A stretch of 64,000 nt of DNA from Methylibium sp. NZG. GTDB taxonomy: Bacteria; Pseudomonadota; Gammaproteobacteria; Burkholderiales; Burkholderiaceae_C. The notes beneath the pieces were generated by a model. That model saw only the letters and a list, made by a program, of their open reading frames with translations, did not search any database and had not been told where the DNA came from. The position numbers were made by a program, and so were the translations under genes. Location: positions 248,001 to 312,000 of the forward strand of contig LGRD01000030.1 of assembly GCA_001263235.1 (NCBI GenBank). The letters are read 5' to 3'. Shown here one piece after another: positions 18,801 to 28,969 of this stretch. Within the stretch, counting starts at the first letter, position 1, and each line of letters opens with the position of its first letter.

Positions 18801-19870
18801 GGCAGGCGCAGGTGGCTGACGCTGAAGCCGGTCAAGCCGGCCTTGGGGCGCGAGCCGCGACCTGTCGCGCCTTCGTCGCGGATCTCGCCGCCGGCACCGG
18901 TGGCGGCGCCGGGGAACGGCGAGATCGCCGTCGGGTGGTTGTGCGTCTCGACCTTCATCAGCACGTGCACCGCTTCGTTGCGGGCAGCGTAGATCGGCGC
19001 ATTGGTATAGCCAGCAGGCAACCAGCGCTGGATCGTGCCGCCTTCCATCACCGAGGCGTTGTCGCTGTAGGCGACGATGGTGTGCTGCGGCGACACCTGC
19101 TCGGTGTGGCGGATCATGCCGAACATCGAGTGCGATTGCGCCTGGCCGTCGATGGTGAAACTGGCGTTGAAGATCTTGTGGCGGCAGTGCTCGCTGTTAG
19201 CCTGCGCGAACATCATCAGCTCCACGTCGGTGGGGTTGCGCTTCAGCCGCGTGAAGGCCTGCATCAGGTAGTCGATCTCGTCGGCCGACAAGGCCAGGCC
19301 GAAACGCGTGTTGGCCTCGGCCAGCGCGGCCGGGCCGTGGCCCAGCACGTCCACATGCTCCATCGCCTGGCCTGCGCGGTCGTCGAAGAGGTGCACGCCG
19401 TCTTCATGCGCCGGCAGCACACTCTCGGTCATGCGGTCGTGCAGCAGCGCGGCGCAGGCCTGCAGCTCGGCTGGGGAGAGCGGTTTGGTGCCGCCGAGCA
19501 AGCCGGTCTTCAGCGTGAAGCGGTACTCGGTGACGCGCTCGATCCGGCGCAGAACCAAGCCGCAGTTGCGCGCGATGTCGGTCGCCTTCGACGCCCAGGG
19601 CGACACGGTGCCCAGGCGCGGCACCACCACCCGTATCGCGCCATCGGTCGGGCCGACGTACGGGTCGCCGTACTGAAGCAGTGCCGACAGCTTGTCGAGC
19701 TGGCCTCCGGTCAGCGCGACATCGCTGCTGACCCAATGCACGTACCGAGCATGCACCGCAACGATGCGCGCTGCCACCGCCTGGAGCCGCGGCAACAGGG
19801 CTTGAGCACGAAAGCTGGACAAGGCATTGCCGCCAGCGAGGGATTGCAGTTGCGGGGGAGTCGAGGTCAC
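15854..19870 (-). CDS. purL: Phosphoribosylformylglycinamidine synthase, single-chain
   Basis: Fourth step of purine synthesis: FGAR, ATP and glutamine to FGAM. 1338 residues, the full-length gamma/betaproteobacterial form that fuses the PurS-like N-terminal domain, two AIR-synthase-type repeats and a C-terminal glutaminase. Visible parts are the linker block [22 protein letters not shown]-like sequence near residue 210-235, [28 protein letters not shown], and the class I amidotransferase nucleophile in GVCNGCQMM near residue 1180, with its His at PHPERVFR close to the end. It is divergent from map, with 147 bases between starts. Confidence 0.98.
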   Translation of the reverse strand: MTSTPPQLQSLAGGNALSSFRAQALLPRLQAVAARIVAVHARYVHWVSSDVALTGGQLDKLSALLQYGDPYVGPTDGAIRVVVPRLGTVSPWASKATDIARNCGLVLRRIERVTEYRFTLKTGLLGGTKPLSPAELQACAALLHDRMTESVLPAHEDGVHLFDDRAGQAMEHVDVLGHGPAALAEANTRFGLALSADEIDYLMQAFTRLKRNPTDVELMMFAQANSEHCRHKIFNASFTIDGQAQSHSMFGMIRHTEQVSPQHTIVAYSDNASVMEGGTIQRWLPAGYTNAPIYAARNEAVHVLMKVETHNHPTAISPFPGAATGAGGEIRDEGATGRGSRPKAGLTGFSVSHLRLPGTDEPWEREPYGKPEHIASALQIMIDGPLGGAAFNNEFGRPNLAGYFRVYEQTVGEGATALRRGYHKPIMIAGGLGSIAASQTKKVLFPAGTLLVQLGGPGMRIGMGGGAASSMAAGANAAELDFDSVQRGNPEIQRRAQEVINHCAALGEANPILAIHDVGAGGISNAFPELVDGAGRGARFDLRKVPVEESSLAPKEIWCNESQERYVMAVERDALPLFSAMCERERCPFAVVGVATEATELLLEDSQAADGHTRPIDMPMDVLLGKPPKMHRDVQRVLRTLPALDLSEASLDTLAFAVLRHPTVASKRFLITIGDRTVGGLSHRDPMVGPWQVPVADCAVTLADFQGFRGEAMSLGERTPLAALDAPASGRMAVGEALTNLLAAPVELARVKLSCNWMAACGEPGEDAALYDTVKAVGLALCPALGIGVPVGKDSLSMRTRWSDDGQAKQVIAPVSLIVSAFATLDDVRPTLTPQLQAGDTTLILIDLGAGQCRMAGSMLAQVLNQFGSHDKDGVPDLDDPALLKSMFAAVNRLRTEGKLLAYHDRSDGGLWATVCEMAFAGHLGVSLNVDMLVIEGDGVNDSRAEHGDAKNWATQVGARRAERTLQALFNEELGAVIQVPTAVRNEVMQTLREFGLSRVSHFIGKPNDKGVIEVWRDAKPVFSAPLAALHQAWDEVSWRICRLRDNPACADAEHAAAGRTDDPGLSVHLSFDPQPPTSAALNLARPKIAILREQGVNSHVEMSYAMHRAGFDTFDVHMSDLQAGRARLDMFQGFVACGGFSYGDTLGAGEGWARSVLFNPALAEQFAAFFNRTDTFALGVCNGCQMMAALSPLIPGAQAWPKFTRNKSEQFEARLSLIEVLESPSILFQGMAGSRLPVAVAHGEGFADFSQRGDAAAVHRAMRFVDHAGQATEAYPANPNGSPGGLTAVTTADGRFTVLMPHPERVFRNVQMSWTSGDKSAPSPWMRMYENARHWVG

Positions 19871-20017
19871 GGGCGGGACGCGGTTGGCGCGGCTGAAGCG
19901 GTTGAGGGTCGATGCGCAGACGGGTCGGCGACGCCCCTGCCTTTGCGCCCCCGGATTCTAGGAGGCGTGTGTGCGCGAGTCGCGTCGTGAAGCCGCGCCG
20001 ATGGGATAATCGGAGAC

Positions 20018-20863
20018 ATGACCATCAGCATCAAGACCGGCGCCGACGTAGAGGGCATGCGCGTGGCCGGCCGGCTCGCCTCGGAAGTCCTGGACCTGCT
20101 CACGCCGCATGTGCAGCCAGGCATCACGACCGACCAGCTCGACGCCATGGCCCACGCGCACATCGTGAACGTGCAGCAGGCCATTCCTGCGCCGCTGAAC
20201 TACGCGCCGGCCGGGTACACGCCCTACCCCAAGTCCATCTGCACCTCGATCAACCACCAGGTCTGTCACGGCATCCCGAACGACCGGCCGCTGAAGAACG
20301 GCGACATCGTCAACATCGACGTCACCGTCATCAAGGACGGCTGGCACGGCGACACGAGCCGCATGTTCGTCGTCGGCACCGGCTCGATCGCCGCGCGCCG
20401 GCTGTGCCAGATCACGTACGAGGCGATGTGGAAAGGCATCGTGCGGGTGAAGCCCGGCGTGCGGCTGGGCGACATCGGGCACACGATCCAGACGTTTGCC
20501 GAGGTGAACGGCTTTTCGGTCGTGCGGGAGTTCTGCGGCCACGGCATCGGCCGCAAGTTCCATGAAGAGCCGCAGGTGATGCACTACGGCCGGCCCGGCA
20601 CGATGGAGGAGCTGGTGCCCGGCATGATGTTTACGATCGAGCCGATGATCAACGCCGGCCGGCGCGACATTCGCGAAACCGGCGACGGCTGGACCATCGT
20701 CACCAAAGACCGTTCGCTCTCGGCCCAGTGGGAGCACACGGTGCTCGTCACCGAGACCGGCTACGAGGTCATGACACTGTCGGCCGGCAGCCCGCCGCCG
20801 CCGGCCTTCGTGACAGCGGCAACGGCGGGAATGCAAGCCGAGCGCCACTTCAGCGCGGTCTGA
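20018..20863 (+). CDS. map: Methionine aminopeptidase, type I
   Basis: Removes the initiator Met from nascent proteins. 281 residues, slightly longer than E. coli Map (264) through a Pro/Ala-rich tail after the domain. The five metal ligands can be read: Asp in [14 protein letters not shown] (two Asp), His in [10 protein letters not shown], Glu in MFTIEPM and Glu in [15 protein letters not shown] lies just before the ATG. glnD follows almost immediately (1 base between stop and its TTG start), so the two are co-transcribed. Confidence 0.97.
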   Translation: MTISIKTGADVEGMRVAGRLASEVLDLLTPHVQPGITTDQLDAMAHAHIVNVQQAIPAPLNYAPAGYTPYPKSICTSINHQVCHGIPNDRPLKNGDIVNIDVTVIKDGWHGDTSRMFVVGTGSIAARRLCQITYEAMWKGIVRVKPGVRLGDIGHTIQTFAEVNGFSVVREFCGHGIGRKFHEEPQVMHYGRPGTMEELVPGMMFTIEPMINAGRRDIRETGDGWTIVTKDRSLSAQWEHTVLVTETGYEVMTLSAGSPPPPAFVTAATAGMQAERHFSAV

Positions 20864-20864
20864 C

Positions 20865-23633
20865 TTGAACGGCGGCATCAAGGTCGCGCGCGAGGCTGCC
20901 GCCGAGCTGGCCACGGCGATGGCGGCACCGCCGGCGGCGCCCCCGCCACCGACAAGTTCCCCCACGTCACTCGACGCAACGGCGTCGAGCCCGGCCGGTG
21001 CCGGTCTGCCAGGTCTCGGCGCGCCGCCCCTTTCTGTGAGCCAACTGCGCAGCCGCTTCCGCGAAGGCAAGGCGGCGCTGCTGGAGCGCTTTCGAACCTC
21101 GCGCCCCACCGTGCCAGCAGCAACGCTGCTGTTGCGCTCGCTCACCCTGCACGTCGACCAGACGCTGCTCGAACTGTGGCGGCAGGCCCGGATGCCAGCA
21201 AACGCCGCGCTGCTGGCGGTGGGGGGTTATGGCCGTGGCGAGCTGTTCCCCTATTCGGACGTCGACGTGCTGATCCTGCTGCCGCCGGGCCTCTCGCCCA
21301 CCGAGCCGGAGCTCAGCGAGGCGGAGCTCAGCGAGGCGGCGCAGGCGCGTGCGGCGATCGAGGCATTCATCACGTCCTGCTGGGACATCGGCCTGGAGAT
21401 CGGCTCCAGTGTTCGCACTGTCGACGAGTGCGTGGCCGAGGGCCGGCTCGACGTGACCGTGCAGACAGCGCTGCTTGAATCGCGTTACCTGTGCGGCTCG
21501 CGGCGCGTGTTCACCACGTTCCGCCACGCCAACACGCGGGCGATGGACCCGAAAGCGTTTCTGCGCGCCAAGACGCTGGAGATGATCCAGCGCCACATGA
21601 AGTTCGAAGACACGCCTTACGCGCTGGAACCCAATTGCAAAGAAAGCCCGGGTGGGCTGCGCGACCTGCAAGTCGTCATCTGGATCGCGCGCGCGGCTGG
21701 GCTGGGCAAGCACTGGCACGCGCTGGCGGCCAACGAGCTGATCACGCCGTTCGAGGTGAAGCAGTTGCAGCGCAACGAGGGGCTGATCAAGCTGATCCGG
21801 GCGCGGCTGCACCTGGTGGCTGGGCGGCGCGAGGACCGGCTGGTGTTCGATCTGCAGACCGCCGTGGCCGAGAGCTTCGGCTATGAGCCGACCACCACCC
21901 AGCGCGCTTCTGAAGTGCTGATGCGGCGCTATTACTGGGCCGCCAAGGCGGTGACGCAGCTCAACCAGATCCTGATGCTCAACATCGAAGAGCGCATCCA
22001 GGGCTCGCAGGATGCGGCGATGCGCCCGATCGACGACCGGTTCCTTGAGCGCGCCGGCATGCTGGAGGTGGCCAGCGACGACCTGTACCACCGCGACCCG
22101 CATGCCATCCTCGAAACCTTTCTGACCTACCAGCGCACCGTCGGCATCCGCGGCTTGTCGGCCCGCACGCTGCGCGCTTTGTACAACGCGCGTGACCAGA
22201 TGAACGCGGAGTTCCGCCGCGACCCGAAGAACCGCGCGACGTTTTTGCAGATCCTGCGCGAGCCCGGTGGGCAGACCCACGCGCTGCGGCTGATGAACCA
22301 GACCAGCGTGCTCGGCCGCTACCTGTGGGTGTTCCGGCGCATCGTGGGGCAGATGCAGCACGACCTGTTCCATGTCTACACCGTCGACCAGCACATCCTG
22401 ATGGTGGTGCGCAACGTGCGCCGCTTCTTCATCCCCGAGCATGCGCACGAGTACCCGTTTTGCTCGCAGCTGGCCGCCAACTGGAACGAGCCCTGGCTGC
22501 TCTACATCGCCGCGTTGTTCCACGACGTGGCCAAGGGCCGCGGCGGCGACCACTCCGACCTCGGCGCACGCGAGTCGCGCCGCTTCTGCCGCGACCATGG
22601 CCTGTCTGGCGAGGACACGGCGATGGTGGAGTATCTCGTCAAGGAACACCTGACGATGTCGCGCGTGGCGCAAAAGGAAGACCTGTCAGACCCGGAAGTG
22701 ATCCAGGCCTTCGCCGCCAAGGTCGGCAACGAGCGGCGCCTGACGGCGCTGTACCTGCTGACGGTGGCCGACATCCGCGGCACCAGCCCGAAGGTCTGGA
22801 ATGCCTGGAAGGGCAAGCTGCTCGAAGACCTGTACCGCCAGGCGCTGCGCGCGCTCGGCGGCGCCAAGCCGAACCTGGTAGCCGAAATCGAGTCGCGCAA
22901 GCAAGAGGCGCGTCACGCGCTGAACCTGCTGACGCTGCCCGTCGGCATCGAGGCGCCGCTGTGGCAGACGCTGGCCATTAGCTACTTCGCCCGCCACGAC
23001 GCGGGCGACATCGCCTGGCACGCACGCGCGCTCGCCGATCACGTGCAAACCAGGCAGCCGATCGTGCGCGTGCGGCTGTCGTCGCTCGGCGAAGGGCTGC
23101 AGGTGCTCGTCTACGCGCCCGACCAGGCCGACTTGTTCGCGCGCATCTGCGGCTACTTCGACACGGCCGACTTCAACATCCTCGACGCGAAGGTGCATAC
23201 CACGCGCGCGGGCTATGCGCTGGACACCTTCCAGGTCATCTGCCCACACCTCGAAGACCACTACCGCGACGTGATCTCGCTCGTGGAAACGCAACTCGGC
23301 GAAGCCTTGCGTGCCAGCGGCCCGCTGCCCGACCCAAAACGTGGTCGCGTGTCGCGCCGGGTCAAGTCGTTCCCGATCACACCACGCATCACCTTGCGGC
23401 CGGACGAGAAGGCGCAGGCCTGGCTGCTCGGCGTGTCCACCAGCGACCGATCGGGCCTGCTGTACTCCATCGCCCGCGTGCTGGCGCGCCACCGCATCAA
23501 CCTGCAACTCGCCAAGATCTCGACGCTGGGCGAGCGCGTCGAAGACACCTTCCTGATCGACGGGTCGGACCTGCAGCACAACCGCAAGCAGATTCAGATC
23601 GAGAGCGAACTGCTCGATGCCATTTCCGCCTGA
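20865..23633 (+). CDS. glnD: GlnD: bifunctional uridylyltransferase / uridylyl-removing enzyme
   Basis: Main nitrogen sensor: uridylylates PII proteins at low glutamine and removes UMP at high glutamine. 922 residues with the full architecture: nucleotidyltransferase motif [20 protein letters not shown] (about 120-140), HD-type hydrolase with the intact [14 protein letters not shown] (about 550-565), and two C-terminal ACT domains (from about 740 and 850) that bind glutamine. The assigned start is a TTG directly after map. ATG 20919 would remove 18 residues of a Pro/Ala-rich, poorly conserved leader and is a fair alternative. map-glnD adjacency is common in Proteobacteria. Confidence 0.96.
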   Translation: MNGGIKVAREAAAELATAMAAPPAAPPPPTSSPTSLDATASSPAGAGLPGLGAPPLSVSQLRSRFREGKAALLERFRTSRPTVPAATLLLRSLTLHVDQTLLELWRQARMPANAALLAVGGYGRGELFPYSDVDVLILLPPGLSPTEPELSEAELSEAAQARAAIEAFITSCWDIGLEIGSSVRTVDECVAEGRLDVTVQTALLESRYLCGSRRVFTTFRHANTRAMDPKAFLRAKTLEMIQRHMKFEDTPYALEPNCKESPGGLRDLQVVIWIARAAGLGKHWHALAANELITPFEVKQLQRNEGLIKLIRARLHLVAGRREDRLVFDLQTAVAESFGYEPTTTQRASEVLMRRYYWAAKAVTQLNQILMLNIEERIQGSQDAAMRPIDDRFLERAGMLEVASDDLYHRDPHAILETFLTYQRTVGIRGLSARTLRALYNARDQMNAEFRRDPKNRATFLQILREPGGQTHALRLMNQTSVLGRYLWVFRRIVGQMQHDLFHVYTVDQHILMVVRNVRRFFIPEHAHEYPFCSQLAANWNEPWLLYIAALFHDVAKGRGGDHSDLGARESRRFCRDHGLSGEDTAMVEYLVKEHLTMSRVAQKEDLSDPEVIQAFAAKVGNERRLTALYLLTVADIRGTSPKVWNAWKGKLLEDLYRQALRALGGAKPNLVAEIESRKQEARHALNLLTLPVGIEAPLWQTLAISYFARHDAGDIAWHARALADHVQTRQPIVRVRLSSLGEGLQVLVYAPDQADLFARICGYFDTADFNILDAKVHTTRAGYALDTFQVICPHLEDHYRDVISLVETQLGEALRASGPLPDPKRGRVSRRVKSFPITPRITLRPDEKAQAWLLGVSTSDRSGLLYSIARVLARHRINLQLAKISTLGERVEDTFLIDGSDLQHNRKQIQIESELLDAISA
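21309..21338. repeat. In-frame 15-bp tandem duplication in glnD
   Basis: Two perfect copies of GAGCTCAGCGAGGCG, encoding ELSEA twice in a loop of the nucleotidyltransferase domain, just after the catalytic SDVDVL motif. The frame is kept, so it is a recent slippage duplication that the enzyme seems to tolerate. Confidence 0.8.
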
Positions 23634-23639
23634 GGCCCC

Positions 23640-24698
23640 GTGGCGCTGATCCCGGTCTCCGCAAGCGACGCACTCGCAGGGCTCGACGGGTTCTCTGCAG
23701 TCATCGACGCGCGCTCGGAGAGCGAGTACGCCGAAGACCGCCTCCCCGGCGCTGTCAACTGGCCCACGCTGAACGACGAGCAGCGCCGCATCGTCGGAAC
23801 CGAGTACGCGCAGGTGTCGCCGTTCGTCGCGCGCAAGCGCGGGGCGGCGATGGCGGCACGCAACATCGCCGCGCACATCGAACGCGAAGCGATGGACCTG
23901 CCGAAAGACTGGAAGCCGCTCGTCTACTGCTGGCGCGGCGGCAAGCGCAGCGGCTCGCTCGCGCTGGTGCTCGACCAGATCGGCTTTCGCGTGCAAGTGC
24001 TGGAGGGTGGCTACCGCGAGTACCGGCGCGCCGTGATGGCGCAGCTCGACGTGTTGCCCCGCGGCCTGCGCTATCGCGTCGTCTGCGGCACCACCGGCTC
24101 CGGCAAGAGCCACCTGCTGCAAGCGTTGGCAGCGCAAGGGGCACAGGTGCTCGACCTGGAAGCGCTGGCCAACCACCGTGGCTCGGTGCTGGGGCTGGTG
24201 CCGGGCAGCCCGCAGCCGAGCCAGAAGCAGTTCGACTCGCGGCTGTGGGACACGCTGCGCCGCATCGACCCAGCGCGCGTGGTGTGGGTCGAGAGCGAAA
24301 GCAAGAAGGTGGGTGACTTGCGTGTGCCGCAGGCGCTGATCGAGCCGATGCGCGCCTCACCGTGCGTCGTGCTGAGTTTGCCGCTGCCAGCGCGCGTGGA
24401 CCTGCTGATGCGCGACTACAACCACTTCGTCACCGACACGGCCGCTTTCTGCCAGCGGCTCGACGCCCTGCGCGTGCTGCGTGGCAACGAAGTGATCAAT
24501 GCCTGGCAAGACGCGGCTCGGGCCGGGCAGACCGAGGAAGTGGTGCGCGAGCTGCTGCTCGCGCACTACGACCCGATCTACCTGCAATCGATGCGCCGCA
24601 ACTTCGGGGGCTTCTCGGCGCCCACGCTGGAGGTGGGCTGGGACGGTAGCGCCGCAGCCCTGGAGGCGACGGCCGCTCGGCTGATCGCCAGCGAGTGA
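23640..24698 (+). CDS. mnmH: tRNA 2-selenouridine synthase (MnmH/SelU)
   Basis: Exchanges sulfur for selenium in 2-thiouridine of tRNA wobble bases through a geranylated intermediate. 352 residues. The rhodanese-like N-terminal domain has the catalytic Cys at about residue 97 in VYCWRGGKRSGS, and the C-terminal domain has a P-loop at about 150 (GTTGSGKS) and the characteristic VWVESESKKVGD. GTG start 6 bases after the glnD stop. The reaction needs selenophosphate from SelD, which is not in the window; without it only geranylation would occur. Confidence 0.93.
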   Translation: MALIPVSASDALAGLDGFSAVIDARSESEYAEDRLPGAVNWPTLNDEQRRIVGTEYAQVSPFVARKRGAAMAARNIAAHIEREAMDLPKDWKPLVYCWRGGKRSGSLALVLDQIGFRVQVLEGGYREYRRAVMAQLDVLPRGLRYRVVCGTTGSGKSHLLQALAAQGAQVLDLEALANHRGSVLGLVPGSPQPSQKQFDSRLWDTLRRIDPARVVWVESESKKVGDLRVPQALIEPMRASPCVVLSLPLPARVDLLMRDYNHFVTDTAAFCQRLDALRVLRGNEVINAWQDAARAGQTEEVVRELLLAHYDPIYLQSMRRNFGGFSAPTLEVGWDGSAAALEATAARLIASE

Positions 24699-24756
24699 CG
24701 GCCACGGGAAGTTGACCACCCGGTGACCGCGGCAGGCCAAGCCGCCTCGGCGGGCA

Positions 24757-25494
24757 TCACCCCATGTGCAACCCACCGTTGACCGAGAAGTCGGCCCCGG
24801 TCGCAAAACCCGACTCGCTCGACGCCACCCACGACACGATCGACGCGATGTCCTCCGGCGTGCCCAGGCGCTTGACCGGGATGCCAGCGACGATCTTGTC
24901 GAGCACGTCTTGCCGGATCGACTTGACCATGTCGGTTGCGATGTAGCCCGGGCTCACGGTGTTCACGGTGACGCCCTTGTTGGCCACTTCCTGCGCCAGC
25001 GCCATCGTGAAGCCGTGCATGCCGGCCTTGGCGGCCGAGTAGTTGGTCTGGCCGAACTGGCCTTTCTCGCCGTTCACCGAACTGATGTTGATGATGCGGC
25101 CCCAGCCGCGCTCGGTCATGTCGTCGATGACCTGCTTGGTCACGTTGAACAGGCTCGTGAGGTTGGTCTCGATCACCGCGTCCCAGTCGGCGCGCGTCAT
25201 CTTGCGGAACATGCCGTCGCGCGTGATGCCGGCGTTGTTGACCAGCACGTCGATCGGCCCATGGTCGGCCTTCGACTTCTGGAAGGCCGCGACCGTCGAG
25301 TCCCAGTCGCCGACATTGCCGACCGAGGCGTAGAACGTGTAGCCGAGCGCCTTTTGCTCGCCGAGCCACTTGACGAAGTCGCGGCTCGGGCCGCAGCCGG
25401 CGATCACCGTGAAGCCGTCCTTGTGCAGCCGCTGGCACATGGTCGTTCCGATGCCACCCATGCCGCCGGTGACGTACGCTACTTTCTTGCTCAT
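24757..25494 (-). CDS. phaB: Acetoacetyl-CoA reductase (PhaB)
   Basis: NADPH-dependent reduction of acetoacetyl-CoA to (R)-3-hydroxybutyryl-CoA, the second step of polyhydroxybutyrate synthesis. 245 residues, the usual length. SDR fold with cofactor motif TGGMGGIG (9-16), NNAG (86-89), and catalytic Ser138/139, Tyr152 and Lys156 (YSAAK). It has the PhaB-specific VNGEKGQFGQTNYSAAKAG stretch. The start is the ATG giving MSKKVAYVTGG, with a purine-rich ribosome site; an upstream extension of the frame has unrelated composition. Third gene of phaC-phaA-phaB. Confidence 0.97.
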   Translation of the reverse strand: MSKKVAYVTGGMGGIGTTMCQRLHKDGFTVIAGCGPSRDFVKWLGEQKALGYTFYASVGNVGDWDSTVAAFQKSKADHGPIDVLVNNAGITRDGMFRKMTRADWDAVIETNLTSLFNVTKQVIDDMTERGWGRIINISSVNGEKGQFGQTNYSAAKAGMHGFTMALAQEVANKGVTVNTVSPGYIATDMVKSIRQDVLDKIVAGIPVKRLGTPEDIASIVSWVASSESGFATGADFSVNGGLHMG

Positions 25495-25594
25495 GTTTCT
25501 CTCTCCTGAAGATGTGGGATCAGTGCCAGCCAGCGTCGCCGCGAATGGCAGGTGGGTCAACCGGGTTCGCCCTGAGTGCAGCTTCGAGAATGAC

Positions 25595-26773
25595 TCACCG
25601 CTCGACACACAACGCCACGCCCATGCCGCCGCCGATGCACAGCGAGGCGATGCCCTTGCGCGCGTTGCGGCGCTGCATTTCGTGCAGCAGCGTCACCAGG
25701 ATGCGGCAGCCCGAAGCACCGATCGGGTGCCCGATCGCGATCGCGCCGCCGTTCACGTTGACCTTGCTCGTGTCCCAGCCCATCTCCTTGTGCACCGCGC
25801 AGGCTTGCGCGGCAAAGGCTTCGTTGATTTCCAGCAGGTCCAGGTCGGCAGGCTTCCAGCCGGCGCGCTCGAGCGCGCGGCGCGAGGCGGACACCGGGCC
25901 CATGCCCATGATTGCCGGGTCGAGGCCCGAGCTGGCGTAGCTGGCGATGCGGGCGAGCGGCTTCAGGCCCAACTGATCCGCCTTCTTGGCGGTCATCACC
26001 ACCACGCCGGCCGCGCCGTCGTTCAGGCCGGACGCATTGCCGGCCGTCACGCCGCCGGCCTTGTCGAAGGCGGGCCGAAGGCCGGCCAGCACGTCGGCGG
26101 TGCTCTTGCGGTTGATGAACTCGTCGGCCGCAAACACGATCGGGTCGCCCTTCTTCTGGGCGATGCTGAACGGCACGATCTCGTCCTTGAAGCGCCCGGC
26201 GTCTTGCGCGGCGGCCGCCTTTTGCTGCGAGCCGAGTGCGAGCGCGTCCTGGTCGGCGCGGCTCACGTCGTACTTCTTGGCGACGTTCTCGGCAGTGATG
26301 CCCATGTGGTACTGGTTGTACACATCCCACAGGCCATCGACGATCATCGAGTCGACCATTTTCCAATCGCCCATGCGCTGGCCGTCGCGCGAGCCTTGCA
26401 GCACGTGCGGGCTCAGGCTCATGCTCTCCTGGCCCCCGGCGATGACGATCTCGGAGTCGCCGTCGCGGATGGCTTGCGCCGCCAGCATCACCGCCTTCAG
26501 GCCGGAGCCGCAGACCTTGTTGATCGTCATCGCCGGCACCGCGTGCGGCAAGCCGGCCTTGATGACCGACTGGCGCGCCGGGTTCTGGCCCGAACCAGCC
26601 TGCAGCACCTGGCCGAGGATGACTTCACCGATCTGATCACCGCCGAGCTTGGCGCGCTTGAGCAGCTCTTGAATCACTGCAGCGCCGAGTTCGGGTGCGG
26701 GCGTTTTGGCCAGGGTGCCACCGAACTTGCCCACGGCGGTGCGGGCGGCGGCGACGATGACGATGTCGGTCAT
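25595..26773 (-). CDS. phaA: Acetyl-CoA C-acetyltransferase (PhaA, beta-ketothiolase)
   Basis: Condenses two acetyl-CoA to acetoacetyl-CoA, first step of polyhydroxybutyrate synthesis. 392 residues. The catalytic triad of biosynthetic thiolases is in place: Cys88 (INKVCGSGLKAV), His349 (AIGHPIGASG) and Cys379 (CIGGGMG), almost the same numbers as in Zoogloea ramigera thiolase. A good GGAG-type ribosome site precedes the ATG. It lies 55 bases after phaC and 100 before phaB, all on one strand. Confidence 0.96.
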   Translation of the reverse strand: MTDIVIVAAARTAVGKFGGTLAKTPAPELGAAVIQELLKRAKLGGDQIGEVILGQVLQAGSGQNPARQSVIKAGLPHAVPAMTINKVCGSGLKAVMLAAQAIRDGDSEIVIAGGQESMSLSPHVLQGSRDGQRMGDWKMVDSMIVDGLWDVYNQYHMGITAENVAKKYDVSRADQDALALGSQQKAAAAQDAGRFKDEIVPFSIAQKKGDPIVFAADEFINRKSTADVLAGLRPAFDKAGGVTAGNASGLNDGAAGVVVMTAKKADQLGLKPLARIASYASSGLDPAIMGMGPVSASRRALERAGWKPADLDLLEINEAFAAQACAVHKEMGWDTSKVNVNGGAIAIGHPIGASGCRILVTLLHEMQRRNARKGIASLCIGGGMGVALCVER

Positions 26774-26828
26774 GAAAATCTCCTGTGATGAAACGTGGTG
26801 AATCGGTGAGGCGAGCGTTGGGCGGCGC

Positions 26829-28556
26829 TCACGCCTTCTGCTTGACGTAGCGCCCCGGCGCGGCCTCGATCGGCTTGTAATTGCGGCTGCCCTGCGCCTT
26901 GGGCGCGGCGACCTGCTTGCCGCCGTGCGCCTTGAGCCACTGCGACCAATCGGTCCACCAGCTGCCCGGGTGCTCGGTCGCCTTGTCGAACCAGTCTTGC
27001 GCTTTCGCCGGCAGGCTGGTGCCGCTGCCGACCCAGTGGCTGCGCTTGCCCTTGGCCGGCGGGTTGATGACGCCTGCAATGTGGCCCGACGCGCCGAGCA
27101 TGAAGCGCACCGGGCCCTTCAGCGCCTTGGTGTTGGCGTAGGCGCCGTCCCACGGCACGATGTGGTCTTCGCGCGAGGCGTACACGTAGCTGGGCAGGTT
27201 GATCGCGCCGAGGTCGATCGTCTGTCCGCACACCGTGGCCTTGCCCGGCTTGACGAGGTTGTTCTCGTGGTACGTGTTGCGCAGGTACCAGCAGTACATC
27301 GGGCCCGGCAGGTTGGTGCTGTCGCTGTTCCAGTACAGCAGGTCGAACGGCGGCGGCGTCTCGCCCTTCAGGTAGTTGCCGACGACGTAGTTCCACACCA
27401 GGTCGTTCGGCCGCAAAAAGCTGAAGGTGGTGGCCAGCTCCTGCCCCTTCAGCAACCCGCCACCGTTCGGGCTGGCCGGGCCGATGCTCATTTCGCGCAT
27501 CTGCACCATCGATTCGTCGATGAACAGGTCGAGCACGCCGGTGTTGCTGAAGTCAAGCAGCGTGGTCAGCAGCGTCATGCTGGCGGCGGGCTTCTCGCCG
27601 CGCGCGGCGAGCACCGCCAGCGCCGTGGCCAGGATCGTGCCGCCGACGCAAAAACCGAGCGTGTTGATCTTGGGCGAGCCGGAGATCTCCTGCACAACGC
27701 CGATCGCGCGGATGGCGGCGTCCTCGATGTAGTCGTCCCAGGTCGCGTGCTCCAGGCTGTCGTCGGCATTGCGCCAGCTCACCACGAACAGCCGGTGGCC
27801 CTGCTCGACCGTGTACCGGATCAACGAGTTCTCCGGCTGCAGGTCCATGATGTAGTACTTGTTGATGCACGGCGGCACGAACAGCATCGGCCGCTCGTGC
27901 ACCTTGGCCGTGAGCGGCTTGTACTCGATCAACTGGAACAGCGCGTTCTCGAACACGACGCTGCCCTCGGTGGTGGCCACGTTGCGGCCGACCTCGAACA
28001 CACTCTCGTCGGTTTGCGACAGGTGGCCTTGCTGCACGTCGTGCCACAGGTGCTGCAGGCCCTGCACGATGCTCTGGCCCTTGGTCTCCAGCGCCTTGCG
28101 CTGGGCCTCGGGGTTGAGTGCGAGGTAGTTGCTGGGCGAGGTGGCGTCGACCCACTGCTGCACGGCAAAGCGCACGCGCTGGCGCGTCTTCTCGTCGCCT
28201 TGGACCTCGTCGGCCATCTGCATCAGAGTGCGCGCGTTCAGCAGGTACATCTGGGCGGTGTAGGCAGCGGCCGGGTTGTTGGCCCAGTCCTGCGCCATGA
28301 AGCGCCGGTCGGCGGCCTTCAGCGGCTTGCCGGTCTGAGAACCCGAGCTCAATCCCCGCAGCGACTCGTTCCACAGGTCGGTGGCCTGCTTCAGGTAGTC
28401 GCCCTGCATCTTGCCGACCGCCTCCGGCGGCAGGCTCAGGCTGGCCAAGGCTCGCGGCGTCTCGCCAGCGTTGTGCGCAATGGCATCAATGCCGGCCGAG
28501 GCGGCACCAGAAACGCCAGCCGAGGCCTGGCTGCCGGACAATGGTTTGCTCTTCAT
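26829..28556 (-). CDS. phaC: Class I poly(3-hydroxyalkanoate) polymerase (PhaC)
   Basis: Polymerises (R)-3-hydroxyacyl-CoA into polyhydroxyalkanoate at the granule surface. 575 residues, typical of class I. An N-terminal PhaC_N region (about 50-230) is followed by an alpha/beta-hydrolase domain with the lipase-like box GFCVGGT (nucleophile Cys near residue 304) and the later EDHIVPW with the His. The first 25 residues are Ser/Ala-rich and variable as in the family. First gene of the operon. No phaP phasin or phaR regulator gene is in the window. Confidence 0.97.
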   Translation of the reverse strand: MKSKPLSGSQASAGVSGAASAGIDAIAHNAGETPRALASLSLPPEAVGKMQGDYLKQATDLWNESLRGLSSGSQTGKPLKAADRRFMAQDWANNPAAAYTAQMYLLNARTLMQMADEVQGDEKTRQRVRFAVQQWVDATSPSNYLALNPEAQRKALETKGQSIVQGLQHLWHDVQQGHLSQTDESVFEVGRNVATTEGSVVFENALFQLIEYKPLTAKVHERPMLFVPPCINKYYIMDLQPENSLIRYTVEQGHRLFVVSWRNADDSLEHATWDDYIEDAAIRAIGVVQEISGSPKINTLGFCVGGTILATALAVLAARGEKPAASMTLLTTLLDFSNTGVLDLFIDESMVQMREMSIGPASPNGGGLLKGQELATTFSFLRPNDLVWNYVVGNYLKGETPPPFDLLYWNSDSTNLPGPMYCWYLRNTYHENNLVKPGKATVCGQTIDLGAINLPSYVYASREDHIVPWDGAYANTKALKGPVRFMLGASGHIAGVINPPAKGKRSHWVGSGTSLPAKAQDWFDKATEHPGSWWTDWSQWLKAHGGKQVAAPKAQGSRNYKPIEAAPGRYVKQKA

Positions 28557-28648
28557 GGTCTCCTCGTGCGCATGGTTCGCGGTGGGCTCGATTCGGGCAA
28601 GCTCGGGGCCGGGCGGTTTTTCGCCTCGCTCTCATTTTAGGATGCGGC

Positions 28649-28969
28649 ATGTACTTGATGGCACTCGTCGGCATCGGCTGGCTGTATGTGACGGTGATGA
28701 TGGCGGTGGCCGAAGCCACCAGCACCACCGGCACCGTGCTCGGCGCCTTCGTCACGCTGGTGTTCTACGGCCTGTTGCCTCTGGCAATCGTGCTCTACCT
28801 GCTCAACACGCCGGCCAGGCGCCGGGCCCAGCGGGCCGCTCGGCTGATGGCTCTGCCGGCTGCCGACGAGGCGACCCCCGCCGAGACGTCAATGGCCGGG
28901 CCGATCGCGCCAGATCAGAGCAGCCATGCGGCCGGTGACACGGTCGCGCCGGAACGAGAAAAACCGTGA
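28649..28969 (+). CDS. Small two-helix membrane protein of unknown function
   Basis: 106 residues: two transmembrane helices (about 2-22 and 28-50) joined by a short Thr/Gly turn, then a basic stretch (NTPARRRAQRAARL) and an acidic, disordered tail, suggesting an N-in/C-in hairpin with a cytoplasmic tail. I do not recognise a characterised family. It is divergent from phaC. Its last 81 bases lie on top of the 3' end of pgeF on the opposite strand, so the tail sequence is constrained by that gene. TAGGAT precedes the ATG. Confidence 0.6.
   Translation: MYLMALVGIGWLYVTVMMAVAEATSTTGTVLGAFVTLVFYGLLPLAIVLYLLNTPARRRAQRAARLMALPAADEATPAETSMAGPIAPDQSSHAAGDTVAPEREKP

Noticed and set aside
16502-19990. 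A 1162-codon open frame on the plus strand through purL
   Set aside because: It is antisense to the full-length, motif-complete purL, has a His/Arg/Gln/Gly-rich translation with no recognisable domain, and comes from high GC removing stop codons.
20001-20017. GATAAT just before map as a -10 box
   Set aside because: It would put the transcript start at the ATG itself and overlap the ribosome site; no matching -35 at proper spacing.
26925-28640. A 571-codon plus-strand frame opposite phaC
   Set aside because: Antisense to a complete phaC, no ribosome site, composition of a shadow frame.
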